64,000 bases of DNA from Paracoccaceae bacterium Fryx2 (GTDB lineage Bacteria > Pseudomonadota > Alphaproteobacteria > Rhodobacterales > Rhodobacteraceae), in contig JAVSGI010000006.1 in NCBI GenBank assembly GCA_032334235.1, positions 1 through 64,000 on the forward strand, given 5' to 3'. This document shows positions 8,674-17,067 of this stretch, piece after piece; position 1 is the stretch's first letter, and each line of letters begins with the position of its first letter. The position numbers were made by a program, and so were the translations under genes. Below the pieces are notes generated by a model. It was not told where the DNA came from. It did not search any database and worked only from the letters and a program-made list of their open reading frames with translations.

Positions 8674-9642
8674 GAGAGGATCCTTTCGGGATTGAATTTG
8701 GGCCGTGGTGGCCATGCGGGATGAGACGGATGCGCGGATCGGAGACAAGCTTTGCCGAAAACTGGCAAACCCACGCGCAAGATCAATGACTTCGTCGGCA
8801 AGACCCGCCGCCACAGCCTCAGCGCCGCGAAAGCTGGCAGCCTCAGTGGCGAGTGCTACCGCTTGGCTAAGTCGCGCGCCGCGTCCCGCGGCCACCGTTT
8901 CCGCAAAGAGAAACCGCAGCACATCGATTTCGCGCTGGATGTCGTCTCGGATATCAGCGGGCAGGGGCGTGTAGGGATTGGCATCGACCTTGTGCGATCC
9001 TGCGTGGATCAGCGTGACGCGCACCCCGTCTTGATCCAGCTGTCCGCTGAGATCGGCGTGCATCACCACAACACCGATGCTGCCCACCGCCCCTGTGCGC
9101 GGCAGTAAGATGCGGTCGGCCTGGCTGGCCAGCGCATAACCTGCAGAGAAGGCGTGTTCTGCCACAAAAGCCCAGACCGGTTTGCTAGCGCGAACCGCAC
9201 GAATGCGATCTGCTAGGTCAAAAACACCCGCAACTTCGCCACCAAAGCTATCAATTTCCAATGCAAGGCCGCGCACGGACGGGTCGTTTGCAGCCGCCTC
9301 GATCTGGGCTGCGATCCCTTCATAGCTGGTCTGGCCCGAGGACTGTCCGATCCAGCCCCCACGATGGATAAGCACGCCAGAAATTTCAATCACAGCGATG
9401 CCATCCACCACCGCGTAGGGGGCCTCACCATGCTGGCGGTAATCGTCCAGCATCCCACCGATAAGGATGCTGGCGCGCGCTGGCGGGACGCCGGTGCTTT
9501 CCAAGCCGCCGTTTCCGTCACCAATCTCGACCCGGCGCCCAAGGATACGTGGCCCAAGGCCGGAAAGAAACGCCATGGCTTTGGAGGGCTCAACCAGCAG
9601 CGGGGTGTTGAAGGCGCGCGCGGCAATGCGGGCATGCAGCAT
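8191..9642 (-). CDS. S49-type head maturation protease with C-terminal scaffold (lambda C/Nu3-like)
   Basis: Codes for 483 residues. Residues about 60-290 are a ClpP-like S49 peptidase domain: GLALEIDSFGGEVAGVFDL forms the oxyanion region, and FSAGYALASQADRI carries the likely nucleophile serine. After a short linker a Gln/Ala/Glu-rich C-terminal part (from about residue 324) looks like a scaffolding protein. An internal ATG at 8673 with AAGGA upstream would express this part alone, as Nu3 is expressed from within gene C in lambda. The product cleaves scaffold and portal during prohead maturation. It overlaps the portal gene by one base. It appears intact. Confidence 0.85.
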   Translation of the reverse strand: MLHARIAARAFNTPLLVEPSKAMAFLSGLGPRILGRRVEIGDGNGGLESTGVPPARASILIGGMLDDYRQHGEAPYAVVDGIAVIEISGVLIHRGGWIGQSSGQTSYEGIAAQIEAAANDPSVRGLALEIDSFGGEVAGVFDLADRIRAVRASKPVWAFVAEHAFSAGYALASQADRILLPRTGAVGSIGVVVMHADLSGQLDQDGVRVTLIHAGSHKVDANPYTPLPADIRDDIQREIDVLRFLFAETVAAGRGARLSQAVALATEAASFRGAEAVAAGLADEVIDLARGFASFRQSLSPIRASVSSRMATTAQIQSRKDPLMRNDTLPQTEPVTDEAQDSQSQSDIATNGGTDPQAPPTTALVSQSLAAPPAASNSPKADPISALQTSLRAELSAQLRLEAAEITEIAAQAGRLGIAIDAAKALREGTAPEALRRMVLERASAAADARDIVAAPPSPVIPKSAESPIVAAAKRAASAGAKG

Positions 9643-11159
9643 CAGGTCTGGTCCTCAGGCTTGCGCGAAGGGTCTTGCGCGTCATCGGTTTCATCTGTTG
9701 GGTCATTATCGTCTTCTTCTTCCCCATTCTCTGTTGGGCCCGACAAAGCCTGCACACCTTGCGCGGGCGATCCGGGGCGGCGGAAGTCGAGGCCGAGCAA
9801 TCGCTCGCGGCGGCGTTCGGCGGCGATTTCGCGGTCGACCTGTTCCGCGTCATAGCCACGCTCGGCGATGGCTTGGGTGCGGGATTTGAGCCCTGCCTCG
9901 ATCTGGGCAATCTCGGCATTGGCATCCTTCAGGGGATCAACCCAATCCCATTTGGTGGGGAGCCAGTTGGCCGCAAGGAACTGCGACCGGTTGGCCTCAT
10001 AGCCGGGCAGAACCAATGCGCCCGATAGCACGGCAGCGTCCATCCAGCGCGCATAGACGGGACGGCACAGTTGAAAGACCATCACCGAGTGCTGCCAGGC
10101 CGAAACGCGACGCCGAAATTCGATAAGGGCTAGTCGCGAGTTCGAAAAGTTCCCCTTCACCATGTCATTGGTCAGATAAGGATAAGGAATGCCCAGCGCC
10201 GAGGCGACCTGCAGCAGCGTGCGGTATTGGAACGGCTCGTAGGTTGCCCCTGAATCCGCAGGCTGGCCCACGGTCACATCCTCGCCCGGATCCAGCCGCA
10301 CGACCTGGCCGGGGCTGATCTCGAAGCCACCCAACATGTCGTCATCCTCGGACGGCAGCAGGGGGTTTTCCGGGGCGGGGGAAGTGACAAACATCGCATA
10401 CATTGCCGCCACCTTTTTGCGGTCCAGCTCGGCATCGTCGTATTGATCGAGCAAAAACAGCTTCACGATGGCCGGTGCCAGCTTTGACACTCCGCGCAAT
10501 TGACCCGCTTCCACCGGATCGATCACATGGATGACCTCGCTTGCTGGAACCCGCACCATTTCGCCCGCCAGCCCCGGATCAGTACTGTCGCCGGGGTGCC
10601 GCCGGAGGAAGTGATAGGCCACGCGCCGCCCAACCCGGTCAAACTCGATCCCCTGACGGACGGCATTCCCATTTGCAGCCATTCCCGTTTGGTGCAGTGG
10701 CAGCATCTCGGCGGGCAACATTTGCAATTGCAGGGGCACGGAGATCCCATCGTTTGCGCGGCGTGGCCTGATCCTGACGAAAACCTCACCGGCCAGAAAC
10801 ACCTCACGTGCCGCGCGCCGCTGCAGCCCGTAGAAATCGGTCAGACCTTCGCTGTCTGCTTCATCGGTCCAGGCCAGCCAAAGGCGTTGCAGCTCTTCCT
10901 TGCGCGCTGCGTCCGCGATTTGCGAGATCGGTTTGATCCCATCGCCCACGGTATTGGCAGCCCAGCTTTCAACAGCATTGGCCGCATAGCCATTGTTGCG
11001 CACCAACCAGCGGGCGCGAGCGGTGATATCAGGTCCTGACGCCGCAATCAGCGCATTCACATGGGCGCGCGTTGCTCGAAACCCGCGCAGACGGCGATGA
11101 TGCTGGCCTGCATCAAAGCCACCGACAAAAGCACCGAGGCGCTGCCGCCAGTTCATCAC
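9642..11159 (-). CDS. portal protein (lambda gpB family)
   Basis: Codes for 505 residues (MMNWRQRLGAFVGGFDAGQH...). Recognisable segments of the lambda-type portal family are ARARWLVRNNGYAANAVESW near residue 50, the GVSKLAPAIVKLFLLDQYDDAELDRKKVAAMYAMF block around residue 220, and YPYLTNDMVKGNFSNSR around residue 325. The dodecameric portal forms the DNA entry pore and docks terminase. The start overlaps the gpW-like gene by 4 bases. The C-terminal 40 residues are acidic and rich in Asp/Glu, as often seen in portals. It appears intact. Confidence 0.88.
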   Translation of the reverse strand: MMNWRQRLGAFVGGFDAGQHHRRLRGFRATRAHVNALIAASGPDITARARWLVRNNGYAANAVESWAANTVGDGIKPISQIADAARKEELQRLWLAWTDEADSEGLTDFYGLQRRAAREVFLAGEVFVRIRPRRANDGISVPLQLQMLPAEMLPLHQTGMAANGNAVRQGIEFDRVGRRVAYHFLRRHPGDSTDPGLAGEMVRVPASEVIHVIDPVEAGQLRGVSKLAPAIVKLFLLDQYDDAELDRKKVAAMYAMFVTSPAPENPLLPSEDDDMLGGFEISPGQVVRLDPGEDVTVGQPADSGATYEPFQYRTLLQVASALGIPYPYLTNDMVKGNFSNSRLALIEFRRRVSAWQHSVMVFQLCRPVYARWMDAAVLSGALVLPGYEANRSQFLAANWLPTKWDWVDPLKDANAEIAQIEAGLKSRTQAIAERGYDAEQVDREIAAERRRERLLGLDFRRPGSPAQGVQALSGPTENGEEEDDNDPTDETDDAQDPSRKPEDQT

Positions 11160-11365
11160 AGGTCCTTTACGGCATGGGGGCGAGAGATCCGCCCGGCGCC
11201 GCGCTCGGCCTTTGCAATGCGCCGTTCTATGTCGAAGATGGCAGCCGCTAATTCAGCATCAGTGCCATAGGTCAGGGTTTTGCCATCATAGCTTACAGAG
11301 CGCGTGCCGCTATACCGGGCCGCGAGCAACGCGCTGTGGCGGGATTTGAGATCATCGAGGGTCAT
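11156..11365 (-). CDS. gpW-like head-tail joining protein
   Basis: Codes for 69 residues (MTLDDLKSRHSALLAARYSG...). The pattern of an N-terminal helix, a beta hairpin with VSYDGKTLTYGTDAELAAA and a second helix (IFDIERRIAKAE) is the gpW fold. The size and the location between large terminase and portal match lambda W. It plugs the portal after packaging so that DNA stays in and tails can attach. It overlaps the portal start by 4 bases. Confidence 0.75.
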   Translation of the reverse strand: MTLDDLKSRHSALLAARYSGTRSVSYDGKTLTYGTDAELAAAIFDIERRIAKAERGAGRISRPHAVKDL

Positions 11366-11375
11366 TGGGGATCCA

Positions 11376-13418
11376 TCATTCCATGTATTTGGGCGTGCTT
11401 ACCCGCCAACCGCGCTTGCGCGGGGCGGCAATCCGCCCGGCCTGAGGCTCGGACGGTGTTTCAGTGTCGGCTTTGGCTGCAACCGTGGTCGTTTCAACTC
11501 CGGCTTGTTTTTCGAGTTGTCGCCACATCCGCTCATCGAAGCGGTCGGCCCCTAGGATCCAGACGGCGGCACGGGCATAAACCCGAGTATCCAGCGCCTC
11601 GTTGCGTTCGCGCATCTTTTGCCATTCCTGGCGTGCATAGCCCCGCTTGTTACGGATCGTGACCAGTTGCTCGGCCACCAGCTGTTTCAGCCATTCGCTG
11701 TCTGCCCAGTCTGGCAGGTGGATCGTGCCCGCAGGATTTGGCGCGCCACTGGCACGGTCTACATCGCTCGGCCGCTCCAGCCGCAGATAGCGATAGGTCT
11801 CCGCCTTGAAAGTGGCGGTGGCCACCGTCCAGAGACGCGCGCCCCGCTTGAGCTTTCGACCGTTTACTGTCGCATCAACAAAGGTTGGCCCCGAGACTGG
11901 CGTTGTTCGGTTGAAGCCTTCCATGCCTTTGACGGGGGCCACCTGTGCGATGCCTTGGGTGCGGGCCCAAGCGTAGACGGCTGCCGTTTCATACCCTGTG
12001 TCGATGGCCAGCTTCGCCAGGGGCATGACAGCGCCGTGTTCATGAACCCATGTCTGGCCAAGAAGGGCCGTCAGCTTGTCCCAGCAGGCAGGATCATCCG
12101 GCCCGCCCGGAATGACGATGTGATCGACAAGCCAGCTTTCCAAACCACGGCCCCAGGCCCAGACATCGACCTCGATGCGGTCCTTCTGCACGTCCGCCCC
12201 AGCGGTCAGGAACAGTCCTCGCGCTGGGATTTGGGCCACGAACGTCTCGCGGCGATCAGCAAGGCGCTGCCATTCCGGTGCATCGCCGCTTTCAACCCAT
12301 GTCTCGCCCAGCAGGGTGTTGCGCGCAGCGCGCAGCATCTCTTCCGAGCCTTGGGCCGCCAGCCACTCGCGCGCGATCTGCTGCCAGCTCTTCCAGCCCA
12401 AAGGCGAATAGAGCGCGGAGATATGGAAGCCGATGGAATGCGGGTCGGACGACACGGCCGTTGCGCGCCATTCGCCGCGCTCCAGCATCTGCGTCTTGTG
12501 GTGCTCGGCGATGGGCTTCTCACAACCCTCGCAATGATAGGCGGCGGTGTCGGGTCGCCCTTTGTCCCAGCGCAGGCGCTCAAACTGCAGCCATTGCATC
12601 GCCCCGCAACGTGGGCAGGGCACGAAGTAGCGCCGCTGGTCTGATGCCTCATACTCGCGCTCGATCCGGCTGATGCCCCGGATGGTCGGGGTGGAAACCA
12701 TGAACACCTTGCGCCGGTGCGAGAATGTCGTGGTCCGGGCTTCGGCCAGCGTGACCGGATCGCCTTCCTCATCGGCAGAGGCTGGATAGGCGTCAACCTC
12801 GTCCAGAAAGATATAGCGCGCGGGCATTGAGCGCAGGCCGGTGGCAGAGTTCGCCCCGGTCAGCACCAGGATGCCACCTTGAAATTCCTTCGACAGCATC
12901 GAGTTTCCCGCGTCGCGTGACCGGGCCGGATTGACCAGCGCACGCAGCACCGGGCTTTCCGAGATCAAGGGGTCCAATCGCCCGCGCGAGGTGCGTTTTG
13001 CCATCTCCACCGTCGGCAGCACCGCCAGCATCGGGCCCGGCGCGTGGTGGATCACGAAGCCGATCCAGTTGTTGCCAGCCTCCGTCGCGCCAACCTGCGC
13101 TGCTTTCATGAAGCTGATCCGTTGCGCCGGATGGCGGGGCGACAGGGCATCCATGATTTCGCGCAAATAGGGCGCCCGCGCGGTACGATACCGCCCCGGC
13201 TCGGCCGCGCCGCGCGACGACAGCCAGCGATGTGCATCCGCCCATTCCGATACCGTCAGGTCAGGATCCGGGCGCATGCCTTTGCGCCAGCTGCGCAAGA
13301 TATCCTCGGCCCCATCAAACCCAAGGTCGAGGTCTGCGGTCAGGTCATCGCTGGCGGTGCTGTCGTTATCCGAGGCTGACCCTGAGATCGGCGAGGGCTT
13401 CGAGGTGCTGTCTGACAT
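11376..13418 (-). CDS. terminase large subunit (lambda GpA family)
   Basis: Codes for 680 residues. A Walker-A-like AAQVGATEAG lies near residue 106 (GpA proteins have a variant P-loop), Walker B FLDEVDAY near 204, and a zinc-ribbon-like CPRCGAMQW...CEGCEKPI around 275-310. The RNase-H-type nuclease domain begins near residue 485 with LAIDTGYETAAVYAW. The enzyme cuts concatemeric phage DNA and pumps it into proheads through the portal. It overlaps the small-subunit gene by about 50 bases. It appears complete, and GpA-type terminase implies cos packaging. Confidence 0.92.
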   Translation of the reverse strand: MSDSTSKPSPISGSASDNDSTASDDLTADLDLGFDGAEDILRSWRKGMRPDPDLTVSEWADAHRWLSSRGAAEPGRYRTARAPYLREIMDALSPRHPAQRISFMKAAQVGATEAGNNWIGFVIHHAPGPMLAVLPTVEMAKRTSRGRLDPLISESPVLRALVNPARSRDAGNSMLSKEFQGGILVLTGANSATGLRSMPARYIFLDEVDAYPASADEEGDPVTLAEARTTTFSHRRKVFMVSTPTIRGISRIEREYEASDQRRYFVPCPRCGAMQWLQFERLRWDKGRPDTAAYHCEGCEKPIAEHHKTQMLERGEWRATAVSSDPHSIGFHISALYSPLGWKSWQQIAREWLAAQGSEEMLRAARNTLLGETWVESGDAPEWQRLADRRETFVAQIPARGLFLTAGADVQKDRIEVDVWAWGRGLESWLVDHIVIPGGPDDPACWDKLTALLGQTWVHEHGAVMPLAKLAIDTGYETAAVYAWARTQGIAQVAPVKGMEGFNRTTPVSGPTFVDATVNGRKLKRGARLWTVATATFKAETYRYLRLERPSDVDRASGAPNPAGTIHLPDWADSEWLKQLVAEQLVTIRNKRGYARQEWQKMRERNEALDTRVYARAAVWILGADRFDERMWRQLEKQAGVETTTVAAKADTETPSEPQAGRIAAPRKRGWRVSTPKYME

Positions 13419-13905
13419 GGGCTTCCAGCACCCTCTGCAGGATCGCGGCCTCGATTGTCACCGGTTTGGCCGTTTGTTTCTCCACCTCTGCCGCCACTTC
13501 GGCGGCCATTAATGCCGCCACCCTGCTGGGCCAGGTGATCCATGTGTCGCGTTCTTGACGCGCCAACCGGAACACCAGCGCTTCGGCGCGGGCGCGGTCG
13601 ACCAGCGTACCCTTCTTCTTCTGGATGCCAAGTTGCTTGTCCTGCGCCTGGTAGACGGTCAGCGCGGTGCGGGCCTTCAGGTATGACGAGCTGTCGGCGG
13701 GGCCGCTGAAACTGCTATCGCCGCCGCCAGTGCTGCGCCGCTGCTGGTCGGGGTCGGTCATGTCGGCCCGCCGTACATCGGACGCCGCCGCGTTGATCGA
13801 CCCGTCGCTGTAGACCACCAAGCGGCTGGCCTTGCGTGCCTTCTGGATCGCCCCGCGCGACAGGCCGGTATGAGCGGAATACTCGCGTTCTGACATACCT
13901 TCCAT
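13366..13905 (-). CDS. terminase small subunit (lambda Nu1-like)
   Basis: Codes for 179 residues from 13905, or 176 from the second ATG at 13896. Residues 4-40 contain a helix-turn-helix of Nu1 type (EYSAHTGLSRGAIQKARKAS), followed by a disordered Ser/Gly-rich linker and a helical body with RARAEALVFRLARQERDTW, which is typical of Nu1-like small terminases. It would bind the cos region and recruit the large subunit. It heads the late operon, and the upstream 120 bases are AT-rich and could carry its promoter. Confidence 0.75.
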   Translation of the reverse strand: MEGMSEREYSAHTGLSRGAIQKARKASRLVVYSDGSINAAASDVRRADMTDPDQQRRSTGGGDSSFSGPADSSSYLKARTALTVYQAQDKQLGIQKKKGTLVDRARAEALVFRLARQERDTWITWPSRVAALMAAEVAAEVEKQTAKPVTIEAAILQRVLEAHVRQHLEALADLRVSLG

Positions 13906-14045
13906 GGCGATTTCATTAACCTCAAGATATTGTAATTAAACGAAAATAACGACCTTATTCAGTTGATTACACTCCTCGATAGAGCGATTCATGGTGCAAG
14001 GCAAACGGGTGCATCGCACCCCTTAAATGAGGATCGGAGACCACC

Positions 14046-14264
14046 ATGCGCGCACAGGAAAAGATGGGACACAGCTCGATGAGCGACGGATGGCGGGACC
14101 ACACCAGCCCCGCGCAAGAGCGGGTGAACTGGGTGATGGACGAAGTCATGTCGGGGCGGATGAGCCAGGAAGGCGGAATGGTCGAGATGGCACGCGCCCA
14201 CGAGATGATGCGCGAGGGAGCCTGCGCGCGCACGACCCACCCTGAGCACCGGTGGGAGGAGTGA
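14046..14264 (+). CDS. small phage protein, unknown
   Basis: Codes for 72 residues (MRAQEKMGHSSMSDGWRDH...), with GGAG 8 bases before the start. It is Met- and Glu-rich, with no signal peptide and no motif I can name. It is the first of a run of rightward small genes divergent from the terminase operon, probably early or accessory phage genes. I do not recognise the family. Confidence 0.5.
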   Translation: MRAQEKMGHSSMSDGWRDHTSPAQERVNWVMDEVMSGRMSQEGGMVEMARAHEMMREGACARTTHPEHRWEE

Positions 14265-14266
14265 TC

Positions 14267-14482
14267 ATGGCCAAACGCAAAACCACCCCTACACACGAAG
14301 ACGTCCGCGAGGCCTTGATCCTTGGGATCGCCCAACGCCAGTTCTTCATTGAAACGCTGGAGACCCGCAACCGCGACCGTCTCGACTTCCACGATGTCGC
14401 GGTCTGGGCGATCCACGCGGCACTTGAAGACGCCTTTGAAGCCGGACGCCGCGCAGGCGCTGCTGCAAAACCCCAATCCTGA
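14267..14482 (+). CDS. small phage protein, DUF6900-like
   Basis: Codes for 71 residues starting MAKRKTTPTHEDVREALIL at 14267, with GGAGGAG just upstream. The segment FFIETLETRNRDRLDFHDVAV, followed by a helix (IHAALEDAFEAGRRAG), matches a small domain I recall as DUF6900, common next to phage and plasmid accessory genes. No biochemical role is known to me. It follows the preceding gene after two bases and is probably co-transcribed with it. Confidence 0.55.
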   Translation: MAKRKTTPTHEDVREALILGIAQRQFFIETLETRNRDRLDFHDVAVWAIHAALEDAFEAGRRAGAAAKPQS

Positions 14483-14494
14483 AAGGACAAGATC

Positions 14495-14713
14495 ATGACC
14501 GCCACCACCACCATCCGCATCGACTACGTAACGCTGCCCGTACATTTCGACCGCTCGCGACCGAACGCCGTGGCCGAGGCCATCGAGGCCGCGCTGCGCG
14601 AGGATGGGATCACGGCTGAAGCCTCGGATGTGTTCTCGCACATCAAGATCGAGCTGCCGACCGCCCAGCTTGCCGCCGCCAGCGCGGTGCTGGCTGATCT
14701 TAAGCTGATCTGA
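14495..14713 (+). CDS. small alpha/beta phage protein, unknown
   Basis: Codes for 72 residues (MTATTTIRIDYVTLPVHFDR...). AAAGGACAAG precedes the start. The predicted pattern of strand, helix (NAVAEAIEAALREDG), strand, helix suggests a small ferredoxin-like fold. It lies 12 bases after the DUF6900-like gene. I do not recognise the family. Confidence 0.5.
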   Translation: MTATTTIRIDYVTLPVHFDRSRPNAVAEAIEAALREDGITAEASDVFSHIKIELPTAQLAAASAVLADLKLI

Positions 14714-14724
14714 GGGGAACGACC

Positions 14725-15024
14725 ATGAGCACCCGCGCACAGATTGCAATTCAGATTGGTCCCGATGCATGGGCCCATGTTTATTGCCACTACGATGGCT
14801 ATCCCCGCCACATGCTGCCCGCACTGGCGCGATGGACCCCCGAAGACATCCTCGCCGCCCGCGAGATCCGGCAGGTGCGCGCAGATCAGATCGAGGGGTT
14901 TGAGCACCCCCGAGACCCAATCCTGCTGTCGCGCCCGACCTGCCAGTTCTGCCACCTCTACATCTGGCAGGACGGCGCTTGGGCCGAGATCATCCCCGAG
15001 CTCTCGGAAAGGTCCCTGCCATGA
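14725..15024 (+). CDS. small phage protein, unknown
   Basis: Codes for 99 residues (MSTRAQIAIQIGPDAWAHVYCHYDGYP...). The motif of a strand, then HVYCHYDGYPRHMLPAL, is typical of a small phage and plasmid protein family that I know only as hypothetical. The C-terminal part has CQFCHLYIWQDG, with paired Cys and His that might bind metal. AGGGGAACG precedes the start, and its stop overlaps the next start (ATGA). Confidence 0.55.
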   Translation: MSTRAQIAIQIGPDAWAHVYCHYDGYPRHMLPALARWTPEDILAAREIRQVRADQIEGFEHPRDPILLSRPTCQFCHLYIWQDGAWAEIIPELSERSLP

Positions 15025-15383
15025 ATCTGCCTCCCAATTGCCTGCCCGAAGGCGAGACTCTCGTAGAACTAGCGCGCCGCGAGTGTGCCATCGGTTTTGA
15101 ATTGCGCTTTTGCCGCAGCGTCGTTGTCTCGCCCGGTGACCGCGACACCATCACCTGCGACCCGCCCGAGGCGGAGTTTGCCACGCTTTACGCCCTGACC
15201 GATCTGGGCGAGGCCATCGCCATCCATGATGTGGAGCTCTCCAACGCAGGGGCGGACGAGGTGGCGGCCGTCGCCCGTGCGCTGTTTGTCGCCATGATCA
15301 ACGCGCGGCGTGATCCACCCGATGCGGCACAGCGCCACGAGGCCGAACAGGCGGCGCTGACCGATCCCCACCAGATATCATAA
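15021..15383 (+). CDS. phage hypothetical protein
   Basis: Codes for 120 residues starting MNLPPNCLPEGETLVELAR at 15021 and overlapping the previous stop by 4 bases, which indicates translational coupling. It is a soluble, acidic protein with a strand-rich middle (ATLYALTDLGEAIAIHDVEL) and a C-terminal helix. There is no recognised domain. Confidence 0.5.
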   Translation: MNLPPNCLPEGETLVELARRECAIGFELRFCRSVVVSPGDRDTITCDPPEAEFATLYALTDLGEAIAIHDVELSNAGADEVAAVARALFVAMINARRDPPDAAQRHEAEQAALTDPHQIS

Positions 15384-15385
15384 TT

Positions 15386-15450
15386 GCAAAGCAATGAAAT
15401 TGCTTGGATTTAACTACGACAATCGCTGCACTAGAGCGATGGTTGTCACA
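15386..15450 (+). promoter_or_regulatory. paired inverted repeats upstream of 15487
   Basis: Two small dyads lie in the gap before the next gene: AAGCAA-TGAAA-TTGCTT (15389-15405), then a longer imperfect dyad centred near 15433 whose arms are GACAATCGCT and AGCGATGGTTGTC. They could be an operator or an mRNA hairpin. No terminal T-run follows, so a terminator is less likely. Confidence 0.35.
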
Positions 15451-15486
15451 CGAAAACGATGCAACTCAGCGAAGGACGACCAAGCC

Positions 15487-15714
15487 ATGACCATCCGCCG
15501 CGCCACCGACAATACCAAAGCCCTCGACGCATTCATGACCACCAAGTTCCAGATCGACGCAATGCTGGAACGGCTGCAGGCCCTCAGCGATGACCATTTC
15601 AACACCCACCCGGACGAGATCAACTGGGGTGACGTTGGCACCCTGAACCACTACGCCAGCCTGCTGCGCCAGATTGCCGACAGCGCATTCAAGGAGGGCG
15701 AACATGCCGCTTGA
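15487..15714 (+). CDS. small helical phage protein, unknown
   Basis: Codes for 75 residues (MTIRRATDNTKALDAFMTTK...), starting at 15487 after the dyad region. The frame upstream to 15394 is open but crosses the inverted repeats and lacks a ribosome site. It is all helical, with no recognised family. It ends inside the leader of the DUF3489-like gene. Confidence 0.45.
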   Translation: MTIRRATDNTKALDAFMTTKFQIDAMLERLQALSDDHFNTHPDEINWGDVGTLNHYASLLRQIADSAFKEGEHAA

Positions 15715-15751
15715 TCCCGTCCAACGCCAACAGATCGAACAGGACCCCGTC

Positions 15752-16312
15752 ATGACGAAACTCACCGACACTCAGACCATCATCCTCAGCGCCGGGGCCC
15801 AGCGCCCCGACAACCTCGCCCTGCCGCTGCCCAAGGGGCTGCACGGTGCGGCAGCGAAGATGGCCGTCACCAAAATGATCGCACATGGCTGGCTGCAAGA
15901 GGTCGACGCCAACCTGCGGCGCGGCGAACCCCTCTGGCGCGAGACCGGCGATGGGCTTGGCACCACGCTGGTGGTTACCGACGCGGGGTTGCTGGCCATC
16001 GGGATCGAGCCGGTGATGGCCAGTGCCGTAACCGCGTTGCGCAAGACGCAGCTGGACGCTGACCCGCAGCCGACCGCAGCGGAGACGCCGACACCGGTCA
16101 ATATCCGCGCAGGCACCAAGCAGGCCCAGATCATCGCTCTGCTGCAGCGCCCCGGGGGTGCGGCGATCACCGAGATCGTGGCGGAGACTGGCTGGAAGCC
16201 TCATTCAGTTCGTGGCTTGATCTCAGGTGGGCTGAAAAAGAAGCTGGGCCTTTCCATTGCCTCTGAAAAGGTTGAGGGCAGAGGCACCGTGTACAAGCTG
16301 GATGCGGCCTGA
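15752..16312 (+). CDS. DUF3489 family protein
   Basis: Codes for 186 residues starting MTKLTDTQTIILSAGAQRP at 15752, with AGGA 8 bases upstream. A longer version from 15704 is possible. Residues 5-80 form the typical N-terminal half. The C-terminal half (GTKQAQIIALLQRPGGAAI, followed by ITEIVAETGWKPHSVRGLIS) is a winged-helix-like DUF3489 domain found in phage and mobile-element proteins. A DNA-binding or regulatory role is likely but not proven. It converges with the minus-strand gene cluster starting at 16334. Confidence 0.75.
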   Translation: MTKLTDTQTIILSAGAQRPDNLALPLPKGLHGAAAKMAVTKMIAHGWLQEVDANLRRGEPLWRETGDGLGTTLVVTDAGLLAIGIEPVMASAVTALRKTQLDADPQPTAAETPTPVNIRAGTKQAQIIALLQRPGGAAITEIVAETGWKPHSVRGLISGGLKKKLGLSIASEKVEGRGTVYKLDAA

Positions 16313-16333
16313 CGCCCTGCATCACCGCACGGA

Positions 16334-16561
16334 TCACCTGCGATGTGGACGAGAGCACCAGCGTTCGAACAAGCGGCGAAGCGTGTAGCTGCGCAGCAAT
16401 GAGATGCCCACGAAGATCGCGCCGATGGTGAGGTTCTCGCCCAAGCTCGGATGCAGCCCAAACCATGGGAACACCACGATCTGCGTCGCAACCGCCAGCC
16501 CGTAGCCCACAGCCACATTGGTAATGGCCTCGATCAGCGACATGCGGCGCGACTGGGTCAT
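16334..16561 (-). CDS. small membrane protein, two transmembrane segments
   Basis: Codes for 75 residues with two hydrophobic stretches, about residues 12-30 (AVGYGLAVATQIVVFPWFG) and 38-56 (NLTIGAIFVGISLLRSY), followed by a basic tail. I recall this pattern as a common phage-encoded small membrane protein in Rhodobacterales. A holin role cannot be claimed from sequence. The start overlaps the end of the upstream gene by 4 bases. Confidence 0.55.
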   Translation of the reverse strand: MTQSRRMSLIEAITNVAVGYGLAVATQIVVFPWFGLHPSLGENLTIGAIFVGISLLRSYTLRRLFERWCSRPHRR

Positions 16562-17067
16562 ATTACCGGTCCCAGAATCTGAAATTTCTCTCGGATGACC
16601 TTGGCGGTCTCGGTCGCCTGCAATTCATTGAACACGCGCGCTGCAATGCGGCCCACATTCACGATGATGCAGGCGTTCTCGTTTGGCGGGATCAGCAGCT
16701 CCTCGTATTCGGTATGGCGCAGGAACTCACACGGGGCCTCAAAGGTGAGGTGGTCGTCACTCGGGCGGATCAGCCAAAGCACGCCGGCGCAATCATCCGG
16801 CGCGTCGATCCGACCCTGCAGAAAAGGTGACAGGTGTTCTTGCACCAGCCCGAATGCGACAGACGGACCAAAGCCGAGCTTGCGCAGGTCCTGTGCCGCC
16901 GCAACCGCCACAACATCTCTCCAGCTATACCAGCGCGCCTTTCCGGGCTTTGGCGTGTCTTCCGGCCGAAAGTCGTTCCGGGATATGGCTTGGTTCAGGT
17001 CCGCGCGTGTGATCGGAATGATCCGTATGAGGTCGGCGTTTCGCCAGATTGGGACGTCGATAATCAT
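16558..17067 (-). CDS. MerR/HTH-type phage regulator-like protein
   Basis: Codes for 169 residues. The N-terminal 75 residues (ITRADLNQAISRNDFRP, then WYSWRDVVAVAAAQDLRKLGF) look like a MerR-type winged helix with a Trp/Tyr wing. The rest is a strand-rich effector-like region ending in GRIAARVFNELQATETAKVIR. It overlaps both neighbours by 4 bases in the operon that starts with the two methyltransferases. It may regulate them, but that is inference from position. Confidence 0.5.
   Translation of the reverse strand: MIIDVPIWRNADLIRIIPITRADLNQAISRNDFRPEDTPKPGKARWYSWRDVVAVAAAQDLRKLGFGPSVAFGLVQEHLSPFLQGRIDAPDDCAGVLWLIRPSDDHLTFEAPCEFLRHTEYEELLIPPNENACIIVNVGRIAARVFNELQATETAKVIREKFQILGPVI

Noticed and set aside
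1-13905. Gene transfer agent structural cluster
   Set aside because: The order and families (GpA terminase, gpW, lambda portal, S49-scaffold, gpD, gpE) are lambda-like and not the RcGTA set, and there is an integrase and an attachment site.
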